Positions 1 through 11,526 are shown, numbered from the stretch's first letter. The stretch: 64,000 nt of DNA from Cordilura impudica (GCA_963682025.1 OY821517.1:301386844-301450843), one strand, 5' to 3'. Numbers and translations: made by a program. The notes: a model not told the origin generated them from the sequence alone.

Positions 1-573
1 TAAATATGTCTTAGCGAGTAGAGTTCTTATTCGTAAAGGGGTGAAATATTGTTATAACCAAAGCGTCCTTAATTTATTGTAAGTCTGTCCGACGAGTAAG
101 TTTACATATTTTGTCCATAATGAATTGCTGTTAAAAATCAGTCCAAGGTTCTTGGCAGAATTTACAATTGCTGTTTTTTCCCCATTTACTAAAATATCAT
201 CACTTATGACTGGATCAATTGTTCTTTTATGAATTATCATGCACTTTGGGATATTCTGATCAAGACAAAGTCCATTTGTTGTTGCCCAGAGAAAAATCTT
301 TTGTAAATCATCGTATAGTCTAGATATATTTTCGGCAACGGATTGCATTGGACTACTTAGATATAATTGGACATCAGCTCCATCCATGTGAATTTTGCAA
401 TGTGAAAGCTGTTTTGGTAGATTATTTACATAAATTGAAAAAATAAGGGTCCAAGTCTTGACCCTTGAGGCACTACTCTGATGAGCCTTGAAGGATTAGA
501 CCACGTATTATTCACATTAGCGATTTGTTAGGTAAGAAGAACGGAGCCCCGTTGACGCATCAGAAAATTTAAA
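1..573 (-). pseudogene. LINE reverse transcriptase fragment (3' half, truncated by window edge)
   Basis: Minus-strand translation gives the middle and end of a non-LTR reverse transcriptase. A degraded version of the VPQGS-LGPL-F block lies near 420-480, and a mutated catalytic box reads HMDGADVQLYL (near 360-387) where YADD is expected. An open stretch of about 110 codons follows (52-387). The same LINE continues at 1344-1600, where the upstream part of the RT is found; the two parts are separated by the Helentron-like insertion 574-1343. Joining the flanks restores a plausible LINE reading, with a frameshift elsewhere in the upstream part. It is a dead relic of the jockey/CR1 group; the exact clade is not clear. 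Confidence 0.75.
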
Positions 574-1343
574 CAAGTAAGAAAATTATAGTCGGTCTAG
601 ACCGACTATAGGATACCCTATACCATGCGTGTAGAGACCCTACCCTATAGGCCCAACTAACTGGACATAAAAAATAAGCATACACCAAATTTGAGTGGGA
701 TTTTATAAATTTTTTTGTCTGCAGATATGAAAAAGTTCATATCGGATGCTATATCTTTATGGGGACTAGGTCCAAAAATGGACCGATCCTGACCAAGTTT
801 GGTAAGGTCTCTTGTATTTTGCAAAAATATATACAAACAAAATTAGATTTAAGTGAAGATCGGGAAGCAGCTCTATATGGGGCTTATGACTAAGTTCTGT
901 CCCATAGGGATCATTTTTGGACTACTGATTAGTGGATGTAATAAACACATACAAACCCAATTTGACTAAGATTCATATGATAATTTGGATCTTATGGCAA
1001 TTTAAGTCGATTTCATAGGGGCCATTTGTATGGGGGCTAGGTCTGAACATGGACCGATTCTCACCAATTTCAATAGCGTTTATCCTATGGCCGACAAAAG
1101 CTTATATACCAAATTTCATCAAAATATATTCATATTTGCGACCTGCAGTTTGATTACAAGCTTTACATGGACACACAGACGGACGGACGGACGGACGGAC
1201 GGACATCGTTAAATCGAATCAGATAGTGATTCTGATTCGATCTGTATAATTAAAGATGGGTCTAGGTCAAATATTTTTGGTAGTTACAAACAGCAGCACA
1301 AAGTCATTATACCCAAACCACATAGTGGTATAGGGTATAAAAA
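574..1343 (-). mobile_element. Helentron-like non-autonomous element, copy A
   Basis: This copy has every hallmark of the window's commonest repeat. The outer end CAAGTAAG is followed by a perfect 24-bp palindrome (587-610; half-site TATAGTCGGTCT). Next comes ATACCCTATACCA, which reappears inverted at the far end (1326-1340). A GGAC microsatellite lies at about 1178-1204. A terminal hairpin, subterminal inverted repeats and a GTCY-type microsatellite recall the mini-me/DINE-1 (Helentron-associated) elements of Diptera. That assignment is by structure, not by a database match. It sits inside a LINE between A residues and has no obvious target duplication. Strand is given with the hairpin as the 3' end. 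Confidence 0.75.
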
Positions 1344-1600
1344 GTGCATAAGTTTCATGCAAAGTGTGCTATGGTCAACCGTATCAAAGGCCTTCGAATG
1401 GCAACATGCACTAAAAAATTTAAATTACCACTATTTGGTTCACTGCATATATTTTCGGATACATCCAGCAAATCAGATACGCAACTATGATTTGAACGAA
1501 AGCCTGACTGAGTATCGGTTAACAAATTGTTTTCTTTGATAAACATGCTCATTTGCTGGTGTAAAAGTTTTTCCAGCACTTTTGAAAGGTAAAATAAAAT
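1344..1600 (-). pseudogene. LINE reverse transcriptase fragment (upstream part of the relic at 1-573)
   Basis: Minus-strand translation from about 1579 reads LEKLLHQQMSMFIKENNL, then a QSGFRSNHSC block typical of non-LTR reverse transcriptases. After a frameshift comes an AFDTVDH block (about 1370-1392), the conserved first aspartate region. The reading ends at the Helentron-like copy A and resumes beyond it at 573. The 5' end of the LINE is missing. Non-functional. Confidence 0.75.
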
Positions 1601-2350
1601 ATAGATAGAAATGTACTGGACATAATGATAGTATTAAATAAGTACGTCACATAAGGTAATACTAATGGCAGCATTATTTTTGTAAACTTAGTAAACTTAG
1701 TATGCAGTTTAGACCGAATATAATTTTCTTACTTATTTCTTTTAGTTCCCTTTCTGAAATTCAATTCGTCAAACCTGTTCGAAAATCGCACATGTTTGCC
1801 GAAAAATCGCTATATCTGGCAACACTTATATCAAACTAACAGTTGTTCTAATGAATCAGCTGTTGTATGTTTAGATAAAACATTAAAAATTAAAAAAACT
1901 ATATTACTTATCTTGTTTTTAGGGACGTTTTCGGTTCGTTTTTTCATTTCAGGCTTAGAATCTAGTTTTTTTTCGTCAAAATCAATATGATCACCTCACT
2001 TATATTTGGTTTATTCATATTATATAAGTATAAGGCACTGTCATTCATTAGTAACTCATTCAATACGGAATTCATAAATAGTTTGTTTAATTATTCATTA
2101 AGCTGGTCTTAATATTATTGCTATTTTACAGGTGATTAATAACTTCTGTGTCCACACGTGTGCACTGTGATGCAATATTATTGCCGCATTATCTTTTTAG
2201 CGATTTCTTACATTTAAATAAAAATCCGAAAAAATCTGATTATGCTATCTGAAAGAGCTTTATAATTTAAAATTTTTCTCTATTTTATAAACCATTACAA
2301 CCAATAATGGCTGGTGTGTAATTACGAAAGCAGTATTAAAAAAAACCTTA
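1601..2350. other. No gene seen; small repeat remnant
   Basis: AT-rich sequence without a supportable gene. Near 1706-1738 a degraded copy of the Helentron-like 3' end (AGACCG then ATTTTCTTACTT) can be made out. Nothing else is recognised. Confidence 0.5.
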
Positions 2351-2353
2351 TTA

Positions 2354-2646
2354 AGGCCAGCTAGCCACATGTAACCGTAACCAACCGTGTCAGCTGTTTT
2401 TTTCTGTTACATGAAATGCATTTAGAGAAGTTACCGAACTCAACTGTCACGTAACTGGAACGTCCCAATCTGTTGAAAATAGATTATTGCTGCGATTGTG
2501 CGTGACATTTGTGAATAGCTGATAAAGTTTGGTTAATTTTACACAGTAACATGCTGGTTCGTTTTTTACGTTTTATAATTTCACTAAATGCCAACGTTAC
2601 ATTTACGGTACAGATACATTTCACCAACGTGTGGCTAACTAGGCCT
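2354..2646. mobile_element. PIF/Harbinger-type MITE, copy 1
   Basis: A 293-bp element with imperfect terminal inverted repeats (AGGCCAGCTAGCCACATG at the left, the inverse of AGGCCTAGTTAGCCACACG at the right). It is flanked by TTA on both sides (2351-2353 and 2647-2649). The 3-bp TTA duplication is typical of PIF/Harbinger elements. It is homologous to the copies at 8338-8611 and 62448-62733 and has no coding capacity. Confidence 0.8.
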
Positions 2647-2649
2647 TTA

Positions 2650-3231
2650 CTCAGCTAACATTTAAGTCAGACTTTTTATTGTTTCTTCTATTTAGTTATG
2701 TATTACATATTTACTTATTACATATAAGTCATATTTTTGAAGTGCCGTGCGTTTGTTACTTGGCCGATATTGAAAATTGCAAAATTACTGTTTTTTAAGA
2801 AGGTGTTAGTTTTCGTTGAGTTTCTGGGAGATTAAAACGGTATTTTTCTTTAAATCTGTAGGCCAGTGTATAGATTACTCTGGTGAGATAAAGTCGAGAT
2901 CCCTTTGTTGCATTAAGACATTATAGAGTTGTCTTCCTCTAGAGCTTATGTGACGGCAGCATCGAATTTTTCGCGCAGTGTTTCAAAGAAATCGCTAAAC
3001 TGAGCTGATGTTATAGAAAATCCTGGTGGACAAAAGATAGCTGAAAAGCAACGCATACTGAAGTAGTTTTTCGAATATGCTTTTCTAAAATTTAGTTTTT
3101 TCTTTACGTCTATTATATCTTAAATATATTTCCAAAATATTTTATACTGTTCGGTGAACTTTTACTTGATTTAAAAAGTATAATGAAATCTATTCGCAAT
3201 ATTTGTGTACATAACTATTCTTTGTATAAAT
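2650..3231. other. No gene seen
   Basis: AT-rich sequence. I see no gene, RNA or recognisable repeat between the MITE and the next Helentron-like copy. Confidence 0.5.
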
Positions 3232-3973
3232 ATACCATGCCTTTAGAGACCCTATGTCTTAGGCCCAACTAATTGGATATAGAAAATAAGCATAAACCAA
3301 TTTTGAGTGGCATTTTTATTAATTTTTTTGGCTGCAGATATGAAAAAGTTCATATCGAATGCTATGTCTATATGGGGACTAGGTCCAAAAATGGACCAAT
3401 CCTGACCATGGTCTCTTGTATTTTGCGAAAATATATACAAACAAAATTTGATATGAATCAGTGCAATATTTTTGTTTTTTGATAGATTTAAGTGAAGATC
3501 GGGAAGCAGCTCTATATGGGACCTATGACTAAGAGTTGTCCCATAGGGATCGTTTTGGACTATTCATTAATGGATGTAATAAACACATACCTACCCAATT
3601 TGACTAAGATCTATATGACAATTTGGATTTTATGTCAATTTATGTCAATTTTATAGGGGTCATTTGTATGGGGGCTAGGTCTGAACATGTACCGATTCTC
3701 ACCAATTTCAATAACGTTCATCCCATGGCCGATGAAAGCTTATATACCAAATTTCATCAAAATATGTTCATATTTGCAACCTGCAGTTTGATTAAAAGGT
3801 TTACATGGACACACAGACGGACGGACGGACGGACATTGTTAAATCGGCTCAAAAAGTGGTTCTGATTCTATCGGTATAATTAAAGATGGGTCTAGGTCAA
3901 ATATTTTTGGTTGTTACAAACAGCAGCACAAAGTCATTATACCCAAACCACATAGTGGTATAGGGTATATAAA
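3232..3973 (-). mobile_element. Helentron-like element, copy B (hairpin end lost)
   Basis: Closely similar to copy A from TATACCATGC (3232) to GGTATAGGGTATA (about 3957-3969), including a short GGAC microsatellite near 3817-3834. The palindromic hairpin and CAAGTAAG end are missing. The short open frames inside recur in other copies and are not taken as genes. Confidence 0.7.
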
Positions 3974-4239
3974 CTTCCTTATTTTCGAAACGAATTCAGT
4001 TAGCGCTAGTCTACTAGATCTCGTTTTGTACTAAAAAAAAACATTGAAAATAATAACAAATATGTTGTTGAAGACACAAAATCTGAACTGCACTAGTTTG
4101 TACCTCTTTTTGACCTTCAAGTACTATAAGCCATCAAATAACAAGGTTTTGAACTGGAGCAACAAAATATCTTTCTTAGGGTAATTTGGTGGGCTGAATT
4201 CGAATCTGTAATTGGTTTTCATCTATCAAGTCAGGTTTT

Positions 4240-4520
4240 CTCTTCTTCTTTATTTGCCTATTCGACTTTCGAATGTTAGTGACCAATACAATTACATTTC
4301 AATAAATTCATAAGGTTTTTAAAATTTCAGCAAAATCGTCTCTATATCTCGCCTCGCTTAGAAGATTTCCTAATCTCGAATACCAGTCCACGCCTGAATA
4401 TTTTGAAGCCATGTTGTTTCCTTTCTGCCTCTAGTGGGTATTCATTCATTATTTGCTCTTCTTGGGTTTCTCATAATATGGCCCAAATATGCTGTCTTTC
4501 GTCTCTTTATAGTGGGGTTT
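4240..4520 (-). pseudogene. LINE endonuclease/reverse transcriptase, C-terminal tail relic
   Basis: Minus-strand translation reads a KRRKTAYLGHIMRN block and then KETTWLQNIQAWTG. This is the well-known C-terminal tail of insect endonuclease-reverse transcriptases (YLGHI...GRGR...TWL-NIQ-WTG). In-frame stops interrupt it. Only this tail is seen; the RT core is absent. Assignment to a clade is not possible from so short a piece. Confidence 0.6.
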
Positions 4521-4595
4521 TCGAGATAAAAAAAAAATTTTTTAATTCGTTTTTTACATAAAAAATCATTAGCTTATTTAAAAATCAATGAATTT

Positions 4596-5217
4596 TCAAA
4601 AGTGAACGGCGTTATTTGAACGTCGTTTGTATTTTGTTGGTTCGGTTTCACGTATTAGAGTCCAGCAATAGTATGCCAGCTTGCTTTTGTGCCAAAATCC
4701 TTGATAATTTCTTTCGATTTTCATTAAATCTTGATGAGCACACTCCGCTTGTTCGTCGCTCACCGCACCTAGGTTTTGTAAAAAAAAATCTAAATGCGAA
4801 TGAAGAAAATGCATTTTGACTGACATTCGTGCACCTAATTCGTGATAATTTTTCAATAATTCAGTAACAATTTGTCTGTAGTTTTCACTCTTATTGTTTC
4901 CAAGAAAACTGTCCACGATGCTTTTGAAAGATTTCCAGGCCGCATATTCTTTCTCCAATAATCATTGTGAAAAATTGATCTGAGGCTCCTCTTTGTTTTT
5001 AGCATATGAAATTTTAGGAAAAACCAAAATATTTAAATGCTGCACCATCTTTGTCCTGAGCCTTGACAAAATTCTTAAATTGGCCCAATTTTATGTGCAG
5101 CGGCGGAAGAAGAACGCCATTCGGAACAGTTAATGGGTTTTTTGAAATATTTTGTTCTCCTGGTGAATACTCAGTTCTTTTTGGCCACTCTGTTCTAAAC
5201 ACATTTTTGGAAATCAA
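4596..5217 (-). pseudogene. Unclassified transposon-type protein, C-terminal relic (family U)
   Basis: Two minus-strand open stretches (5217-5014 and 4958-4596) read as one protein broken between them. Visible blocks are EWPKRTEYSPGEQNI, LLPPLHIKLG, KNFVKAQDKDG, AWKSFKSIVDSFLGN, HFLHSHLDFF, GAVSDEQAE, HQDLMKIERNYQGFW and YCWTLIRE. I recognise this as a multicopy protein family common in arthropod and cnidarian genomes and presumed transposon-derived. The superfamily is not known to me. A fragment of the more N-terminal part of the same family lies at 63541-64000. The broken frame suggests it is dead. Confidence 0.6.
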
Positions 5218-5479
5218 AATATTTTGGCGATTTTAAATAGAAATAAAAACTGGCAAAATAAGACACATTAGTAATTTTTGCGACTTTAAACAAGAAAAAA
5301 TTATAAAAAAAAATGTTTTAACGACTTTTGGCGATTTCTTTGGAAAACATTAAGAAATATTATTTTCGCGATTTTTGGTGATTTTTCACACACGAAAAAA
5401 TTAATAATAAAAAAATATTTTTCGGTTACAAATACTAGGTAATATTGAATTGATTTTTTCTATATGAAATTTTTCTACT

Positions 5480-5585
5480 TAGGGCGGCCGTGAGGTTTGA
5501 ACTTGCGTCTATCTCACATACACTCGCACTTGCACTTTTTGGTTATGCGCTTTAACACATTCACCTAAAGTCAGGCCTACGAGCA
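5480..5585 (-). mobile_element. tRNA-like SINE candidate (minus copy)
   Basis: On the minus strand this resembles 16195-16310. It has a tRNA-like head (CTTTAGGTGAATGTG), a middle segment and a decayed B-box (AAGTTCAAACCTC), then GGCCGCCCTAAG. The B-box is poor here and better in the other copy. Two copies in opposite orientation and the partial polymerase III boxes suggest a SINE or a dispersed tRNA pseudogene. Confidence 0.4.
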
Positions 5586-5989
5586 GTGTGGTTAGGAATC
5601 AGTTTTCATTCCGTACAACTTTTGCTTCGTATTCATCTCAGAAGATACAACTCTGTTCAAACAAAGAATCGTTAATTATGTTTTTTTATGAATTTACTCT
5701 TTGGTGTGTTCTCTACCGAAAGATAACAAATTTGCTACAAAAAATACAATTAAAGAAAAATTATATAAACGAAAAAAAGTATTTCTTTTAGTGATGCCAA
5801 AACAATGGAAACTTTTTTACTTTTGTACCAGAGTAGATTAAAGCTATAAAAATAGATGGTTTTAAAGAAAATTCATATTAAATATTTGCAGTTATTTAAA
5901 TATTTGCGGTTTCTAACGTTTTCTTTCAACCGATATTAAAACACAATTTTATTTTTCAACGTTTTAATCATATAATTTATTATTATAAT
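5586..5989. other. No gene seen
   Basis: AT-rich sequence with no supportable gene. Just before the SINE, at 5270-5400, are short runs of the unit GACTTTTGGCGATTT, which resemble the minisatellite at 17540-18140. Confidence 0.45.
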
Positions 5990-6695
5990 ATAATGGCAAC
6001 ACTAAAGTTTTGTGAAGAGTTAAAAACCAGAATATTAGGTGATTGTACTGCTGTTCTTAATTAAAAAAAAAAATGAAATATATTCTATGATGGTAAATTA
6101 AAAGTTTTTAAAAATGCTACATATAGAAGTCATTGAGGCTGATCTTGGTTGTTATTGTCCGTTTAATATTGCTAAAGTCACATGAATTGGCCAAGACGGA
6201 ATTGGAACACTGTTTTCTTTTCAGATGAGTTCAACTTTAATTTAATGGGCCATGATGGAGAACGTTTTTACGTCGACCAAAGAGAAAAAACTAAATCCAA
6301 ATTATACAAATTAAATTGTTAAGTTTGGCGGTGGCAATATTACTGTATGAGGTTCCTTTTCGTGCAAAGGAATGGAACCAATTCATGTATTAAAAAACAC
6401 TTTAACTGCATTTTGGATACAGGAAAGTTCTTACTGACGTAATATATCCTTACGTGGGGGGAAATATGCCTCTTGTCTGGAAGCTACAACTATACAATGA
6501 CCCAAAACACACCCCCAAAGTTGTAACCGAATGGCTACAATTTAATGCAGCTAGCATTAGTTAATGGCTAGTCCAGTTACCAGACCTCAATCCCATAGAA
6601 AGTCTATGGGTGATTGTAGAATGAAAAAACGGACACGAAATTACACAAGTAAGACAAAGAAGTGGCAAAAAATTTCAATGGATATCAGCAATAAT
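5990..6695 (+). pseudogene. Tc1-like transposase relic
   Basis: Fragments of a Tc1-type DDE transposase appear in several frames on the plus strand. WPRRNWNTVFFSDEFNFNL (about 6190-6243) carries the first catalytic aspartate in SDEFNFN. YNDPKHTPKV (about 6491-6520) covers the second aspartate region, and LPDLNPIESLW (about 6577-6609) covers the third catalytic region. Frameshifts and stops abound. The C-terminal end runs directly into a LINE fragment, so one was inserted into or recombined with the other. Dead. Confidence 0.75.
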
Positions 6696-6699
6696 TTAC

Positions 6700-7490
6700 T
6701 TGCCTCCTGGCCTGTGGTGTGATATCGAACAAAATATATCCGAGTGGGGTAAAGCGAATAGAGTTAATTTTAATGCGCTGAAGACTCAACGTTGTATGTT
6801 GACCCATAGGGCCATGGAATCAACAATGTCATCTGTCAATCTAGGCATGATAATTCAATGTGATGTTTGCTGGAACGAGCATGTTTATCAAGTGTCGAAA
6901 GAAGCATTCAAGTGTCTTGGTTTTCTAAAACGATGTAAAAATTACTTCACTCCTTCTGATCTCCTTAAAATCTATACCACTTACATCCGACCGAAAATGG
7001 AATACAACTCTCATATATGGGAAGGAGCTTCGAAGTCTATTTTTGGAGGGCGTTGGCGCTCATCAATGACAGTAGGGTATCCAACTCTATTGATTCATTG
7101 GAACATCGTCGGAATGTGGCTTGTGTAGCACTGTTCTATAGATATTACCATGGGAAATGTTCTGAGATTAGCGAACTTATTCCAAGTGCCCGAGTTTCGG
7201 TTCGCTCTATCCGCTTCTCTAGTAGATCACATCCGTTTCTAGTATATTGTCCAGTTGAGAGAAAATTCGTTTATCAGTCGAAGTAGCCGTATGTGGAATA
7301 AACTCGCCGCAGAGGTCTTTCCTGGCAGTTATAATCTAATAAAATGTAAGTCAAATATCCACAAACACCAATCGCTCTCTCCTCCTTCCCATAACCTATT
7401 TTCCTCAAAATCAACACAATGCGCTACATTTGTAGAGGCATCCCCTGAGTGTTGGTTATTAACAAAAAAAAAATATATATATTAAAACCA
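6700..7490 (+). pseudogene. LINE 3' fragment: reverse transcriptase C-terminus and A-rich tail
   Basis: Plus-strand translation reads NISEWGKANRVNFNALKTQ (the region after the YADD box), then FKCLGFLKRCKNYFTPSDL, YTTYIRPKMEYNSHIWEG, and after a frameshift NSIDSLEHRRNVACVALFYR, ending in SRMWNKLAAEVFPGSYNL and an A-rich tail at 7466-7485. These are standard C-terminal blocks of jockey-group LINEs. The catalytic part is missing (5' truncation, as is usual for LINEs). At least two frame changes are present. Confidence 0.8.
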
Positions 7491-7552
7491 AAACTAGAGG
7501 GAGTGTTTTCAATTATTGTATAGAAAAGGTTTCAATTGTCTTATCAACAGCA

Positions 7553-7936
7553 TCTATAATATTAATAGGCTAGGCGATTTCTTGTGACAGATTTTTTATT
7601 CTACCGTTTTATCCCGATTTTTACCAAACGTATATTATTTGAAAGGTATTTCTTTTAAGCCGTTTTGCAGATTTACAGATATTTAAATTTTTTCCTTTAT
7701 TTTGAGTAAATTGCATTTAAAGTTGCTACTAACACATACATAAAATTATACAATGCTATGTGTGTGTTTATTAAATTTGTTAATTGTTTGCAATAAAAAT
7801 GAGTTTGTTTTTTGTGTTGATTTGTGAATTGGCTATAATTGAATAGCATACCTTAAGGGTCTTTATTTAATGGAAAAAAAAAATTCCTAGAATTTGCACT
7901 CGAATATCGAGGGCTGGAATCTGCTCGTAGATATTA
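7553..7936 (+). mobile_element. Short Helitron family H2, copy a
   Basis: Begins TCTATAATATTAATAGGC after an A, a Helitron-like 5' end. It ends near TCGAGGGCTGGAATCTGCTCG, a changed form of the family 3' end (hairpin, about ten bases, CTAG). No coding capacity. Its 3' end differs from the family consensus in the same way as copy g at 58638, and both are followed by the same MITE sequence. Confidence 0.65.
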
Positions 7937-7960
7937 AGGGCCGTATGCAAAAAAAAAATT

Positions 7961-8904
7961 CTATGGTTTTCTAGAATAACCGCGTATGTCATAAAATCAA
8001 AATGTTCAGGGGAGCCAAAAAACGTTATATTTGAAATTATGGACTCGATATAAAGTTTTTAAAGCTTTTTATTTAACAGTCCTGTAGATATGGGCAATAA
8101 ATACTTTATATAAAATTTTGAGTCAAAAATCTTCAGAGGAATAGATCCTAGAGAAGGACGAAAAAAACAATATGTAAATAACACTTAAAGTGTGTGCAGA
8201 TAAAACAACTTATGTCGACAAACGTAGTTTTCTTTGAAAAAGAAAACTGCCAATGCAACCACCCATGTAGACATAAGTTGCTGTTGCTTGAAAAATGGAT
8301 TTTTTTTTGTTCGTCAACAAAAAGTTAACGGGACTTAAGGCCTAGTTAGCCACACGTAACCTTAAACAAACGTGTCAACTGTTTTTTTCTGTTACATGAA
8401 AAAGCATTTAGAGCAGTTACCGAACTCAACTGTCACTTAACTGGAACGTCCCAATCACGTTTGTACGTGACATTTGTGAACAGCTGATAAAGTTTGGTTA
8501 ATTTAACACAGCAACATGATGGTTCGATTTTTACGTTCTATAATTGCACCATATGCCAACGTTCCATTTACGTTACAGATACATTTTAACAACGTGTGGC
8601 TAACTAGGCCTTTAGGATGAGAATATAACAACGTACCAAGAATAATAGTGACAAAAAATAACAGAAATAAACACACAAGTTTTTATAAGTGGTTATAAAC
8701 TGAAAAATAATACAAAATTAATGCTGCAAAGTAATTTAATAAACATTTAAGTTACGTCGTTATTTAAAGAAAAAACTCAGAAATGGTCAATATTTTTTTT
8801 TTTAAATTTAACACACGTAAAAAGCGTTAAAAATTAATATATTTGGCATCGTTAACGCAAAACTGACAAAAATGGACATACGCGGTTATTCGCGAAAACC
8901 ACAG
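7961..8904 (-). mobile_element. MITE family with 4-bp target duplication, copy 1 (middle level)
   Basis: Ends are CTATGGTTTTCTAGAATAACC (left) and the inverse of CTGTGGTTTTCGCGAATAACC (right), flanked by AATT at 7957-7960 and 8905-8908. It is homologous over its length to 21244-21992 and 31215-31980, in the opposite orientation. It carries the Harbinger-type MITE 8338-8611 as an insertion. Without that it is about 670 bp and non-coding. A 4-bp duplication fits Chapaev, Sola or Ginger-type transposons; which one is open. Confidence 0.75.
8338..8611. mobile_element. PIF/Harbinger-type MITE, copy 2 (innermost level)
   Basis: 274 bp with near-perfect terminal inverted repeats (AGGCCTAGTTAGCCACACGT). 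The TTA duplication lies at 8335-8337 and 8612-8614. The two sister MITEs at 21244 and 31215 hold the uninterrupted site (GGACTTAGGATGAG on the matching strand), so both the boundaries and the 3-bp duplication are proved inside this window. Confidence 0.9.
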
Positions 8905-9007
8905 AATTAAAGGTACTTGAAGTAGAGACTTTATCAACAAATTTTGTATGAAAAACATACAATAAAGTCTGCTTGAAGTACACTTAAATTTTTTTGCATA
9001 CGGCCCT

Positions 9008-11526
9008 GATACCTTTAAGTTTCGTTATTTTTTTTATTTTTCTGAAGATAAGCTAATTTAATATATATTTTTTTTTTTTTATTAATTAAACAGAAAAATT
9101 TTCTAATTAATAAAAGAGGTTTCAATTTTATGAACCAATTTTTTGGTATTCACCGTTCCAATCGTCAAAAGTATATTATGTGAAAAATTTACTTCAACTA
9201 CTTTCATAAACCCATTTGTGGATTAATTTTCGTACATAATTAAATAGAATTTACTCTATATTAATGCAAGTACTGAATTATTAAGAGTTCTTTAATTAAA
9301 ATGTAATTAAACATGATGGAACCACGGTATTTTTGGATTTAATAATACCGTTCAAAAAATTTACAACAATTATTTTTTTTTTAATAACTTTATTAAACGA
9401 ACATGCCTTTGATTCTGCGTTGTTTATGTAGGTTTATTCGCTATTAAAGTTTGTTTGATGGTATTTTCTTTTAGTTACTGTTGTTTTATTACTATTTACT
9501 ATACACATACTTCGTTCGTTTATGGCTTATGCTTTTTTTATTCACATCGTTGTGGGGCTACATTAGTTTTTGTTTTTCATTTTTGTTGCTCTTACTATTT
9601 ATTATGTGTTTGTTTGTTGCTGCTGTTGCTTTTATGTACGAGTACGTACAGACATAGAAGTACGAGTAGATATGCATGCAGTATGTATTGTATGCTATGT
9701 TTTTACCCAAGTAGGCGGAGCCGATGTTCACAGTCATTGGTTGAATACTTTTGTTATTGTTCTCCTTCTCTCCACCTTTCATGTAGCCGACTAACAACGG
9801 CATACTAAACATAGGAAAATGTTGAACAATGTGTATGTTTGTTAGTACTTAAATTTAGATTAAGTTTTTTTTTTTTAATTTTTACATGGCAATAAAATTC
9901 TATTTAATAAATATTTTAATACAAAAATTGTTCTACATGAAAATTCAATCTGTAATATTGAGAAAAGAAATAATGTATCATAGAAATATGTTGCACTAAG
10001 CATCTTTAATGCTAATAACGGTAGCTTAATGCATATTTATACGATTTTTACTTTCTTATTTCGTATATATTGTATTATTGTATTGTTCATGTTATTAATA
10101 ATACTAATGAATGTTAGGCATGATCTAGTGTATGTTAAAGAAAATGCCTTTACATTTTTCTTTTACCGAGTTTTAGTCTCTGTTTACATAGTTTACAATT
10201 TATATCTAGTATTGTTCTTGTAATGAACTCAAATTTCGAAAAAAAAAAAAAAAAAAAACTTTACAGTCGGATTGTAGTGTTTAGGGACAAACAGCCCTGT
10301 TCTTGAAACGTACATAATTGAAAAAGAATGAATTTGAAATAACATGAAATTAAAATTTTGGGTTTCCTGAAAACACAAATTTTTTATTTTCGAAGTATTT
10401 TTCGAAGTCATATTTTTATTGTCAAATGACATGAAACATATGGTTTAGCTTTAGAACCATATGTTATCTAGAAACCGAGGTGACATATGGTTCTTCAGTC
10501 ACTTTCACAAAAAAAAAAAACTTTAAGTAATTTCTGCATGTTTTTCCTTAAGATTATAAAGAAAGTAAAAAAAAAATATATTTTCTTTTAAAATAACATT
10601 TTACTTGTTAATGTAATTGTTTTTGTTCTCCAATTTCATTCAATTAAGAAACTCTTCTCTTTTTGAAATAAGTTAGGCATCACCAAAGAAAATTCGAAAT
10701 TCAAATAAATTGGATTTCACTGGCATCACTACTGTTTCGAATATAAACAAAGTTGTGGCAGTCATATGCAAAAAAAAATTTTAAATATGTGATTTGAGTG
10801 AAATATTATTTTAAATTCCTTTATTCGTAATAATTAGTGCATAAAGAATTGAAAAAAATATAATGGAAAAGAGATTGTGTAAATAAAAAGTTTTTATTAT
10901 AGTTATAGAACAACATCATCTCCAAAAGTGTGTTTTATTAACATCGACCACTGATTACGAGTTCGTTTTTTTTTAATCAACGCAAAATGTAGACGTTGTT
11001 TAAAATAGTTTTTTTTTTCATAAAATCAATGTCTAACTTTTTTAAATAATGACAAGGTTCAATAAAAAACATATTAGAGTTTAAATATCAATTTTTTTAT
11101 CTCTTAAGACCTGTTTAGTAGGGCATTTGTTTTGATTTCACAAAACTTTTTCTATCTGATTTAAAACAAGAAAAAATATTCTTATTGAAATCACAGAATA
11201 GCAAAAAACTTGCAAATTTAAGAATTTTTTCATTTACGAGTTTTTTTTTGTGATTGATAGTGGTTTCGAGAACAGGGGTGAAAATAATTTTTCCTTTAAA
11301 GAAACTTCTGCTGTTTTCACATAATGCCATGTAAGATATGCAGTTTTATAGAAAAAAATTATCTAAATTTATTTTTAACTATCATTCTGGTAAGATTATT
11401 GGTTGTTGGCTATACGCCCTTGCTTGATATATGGAAAATATATGAAAAATGTTGAGTCTCATATGAGGGTAGATTAGAGTGGTCCTTTGGGAAGTGTCGG
11501 GGTCTAGTTTGTTTCCTTTCTATATA
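9008..11526. other. No gene seen; long AT-rich stretch with a small hairpin
   Basis: No gene or known element is supported. Weak open frames at 9455-9812 and 10029-10223 are low-complexity and lack any recognisable motif. A perfect inverted repeat ACATATGGTT / AACCATATGT with a short loop lies at 10437-10465, followed by a third copy near 10483. Several mononucleotide runs are present. Confidence 0.5.

Larger units (their letters stand above)
7937..9007. mobile_element. Palindromic MITE (outermost of a three-level nest)
   Basis: Ends are AGGGCCGTATGCAAAAAAA (7937) and its inverse (ending 9007). Setting aside the insertion at 7961-8904, the element is a short, nearly palindromic sequence: TACTTGAAG and AGACTTTAT on one side return inverted as ATAAAGTCT and CTTGAAGTA on the other. 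The target duplication is not resolved. The superfamily is uncertain; the AGGGCC start would fit a hAT-type MITE, but no 8-bp duplication was confirmed. Confidence 0.6.

Noticed and set aside
1030..1212. Recurrent short frame (MGARSEHGPILTNF...) also at 3623-3865, 27102-27374 and 36291-36551
   Set aside because: It recurs only because the Helentron-like repeat recurs. It begins and ends arbitrarily, runs into the GGAC microsatellite and has no protein motif.
3252..3482. Opposite-strand overlapping frames in copies B, C and D
   Set aside because: Both strands of the same repeat are open by chance; no codon conservation between copies is evident.
9455..9812. Three overlapping frames rich in Tyr, Cys and Phe, looking membrane-like
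   Set aside because: Low-complexity T-rich sequence with no splice signals, motif or conserved block. Open on both strands.
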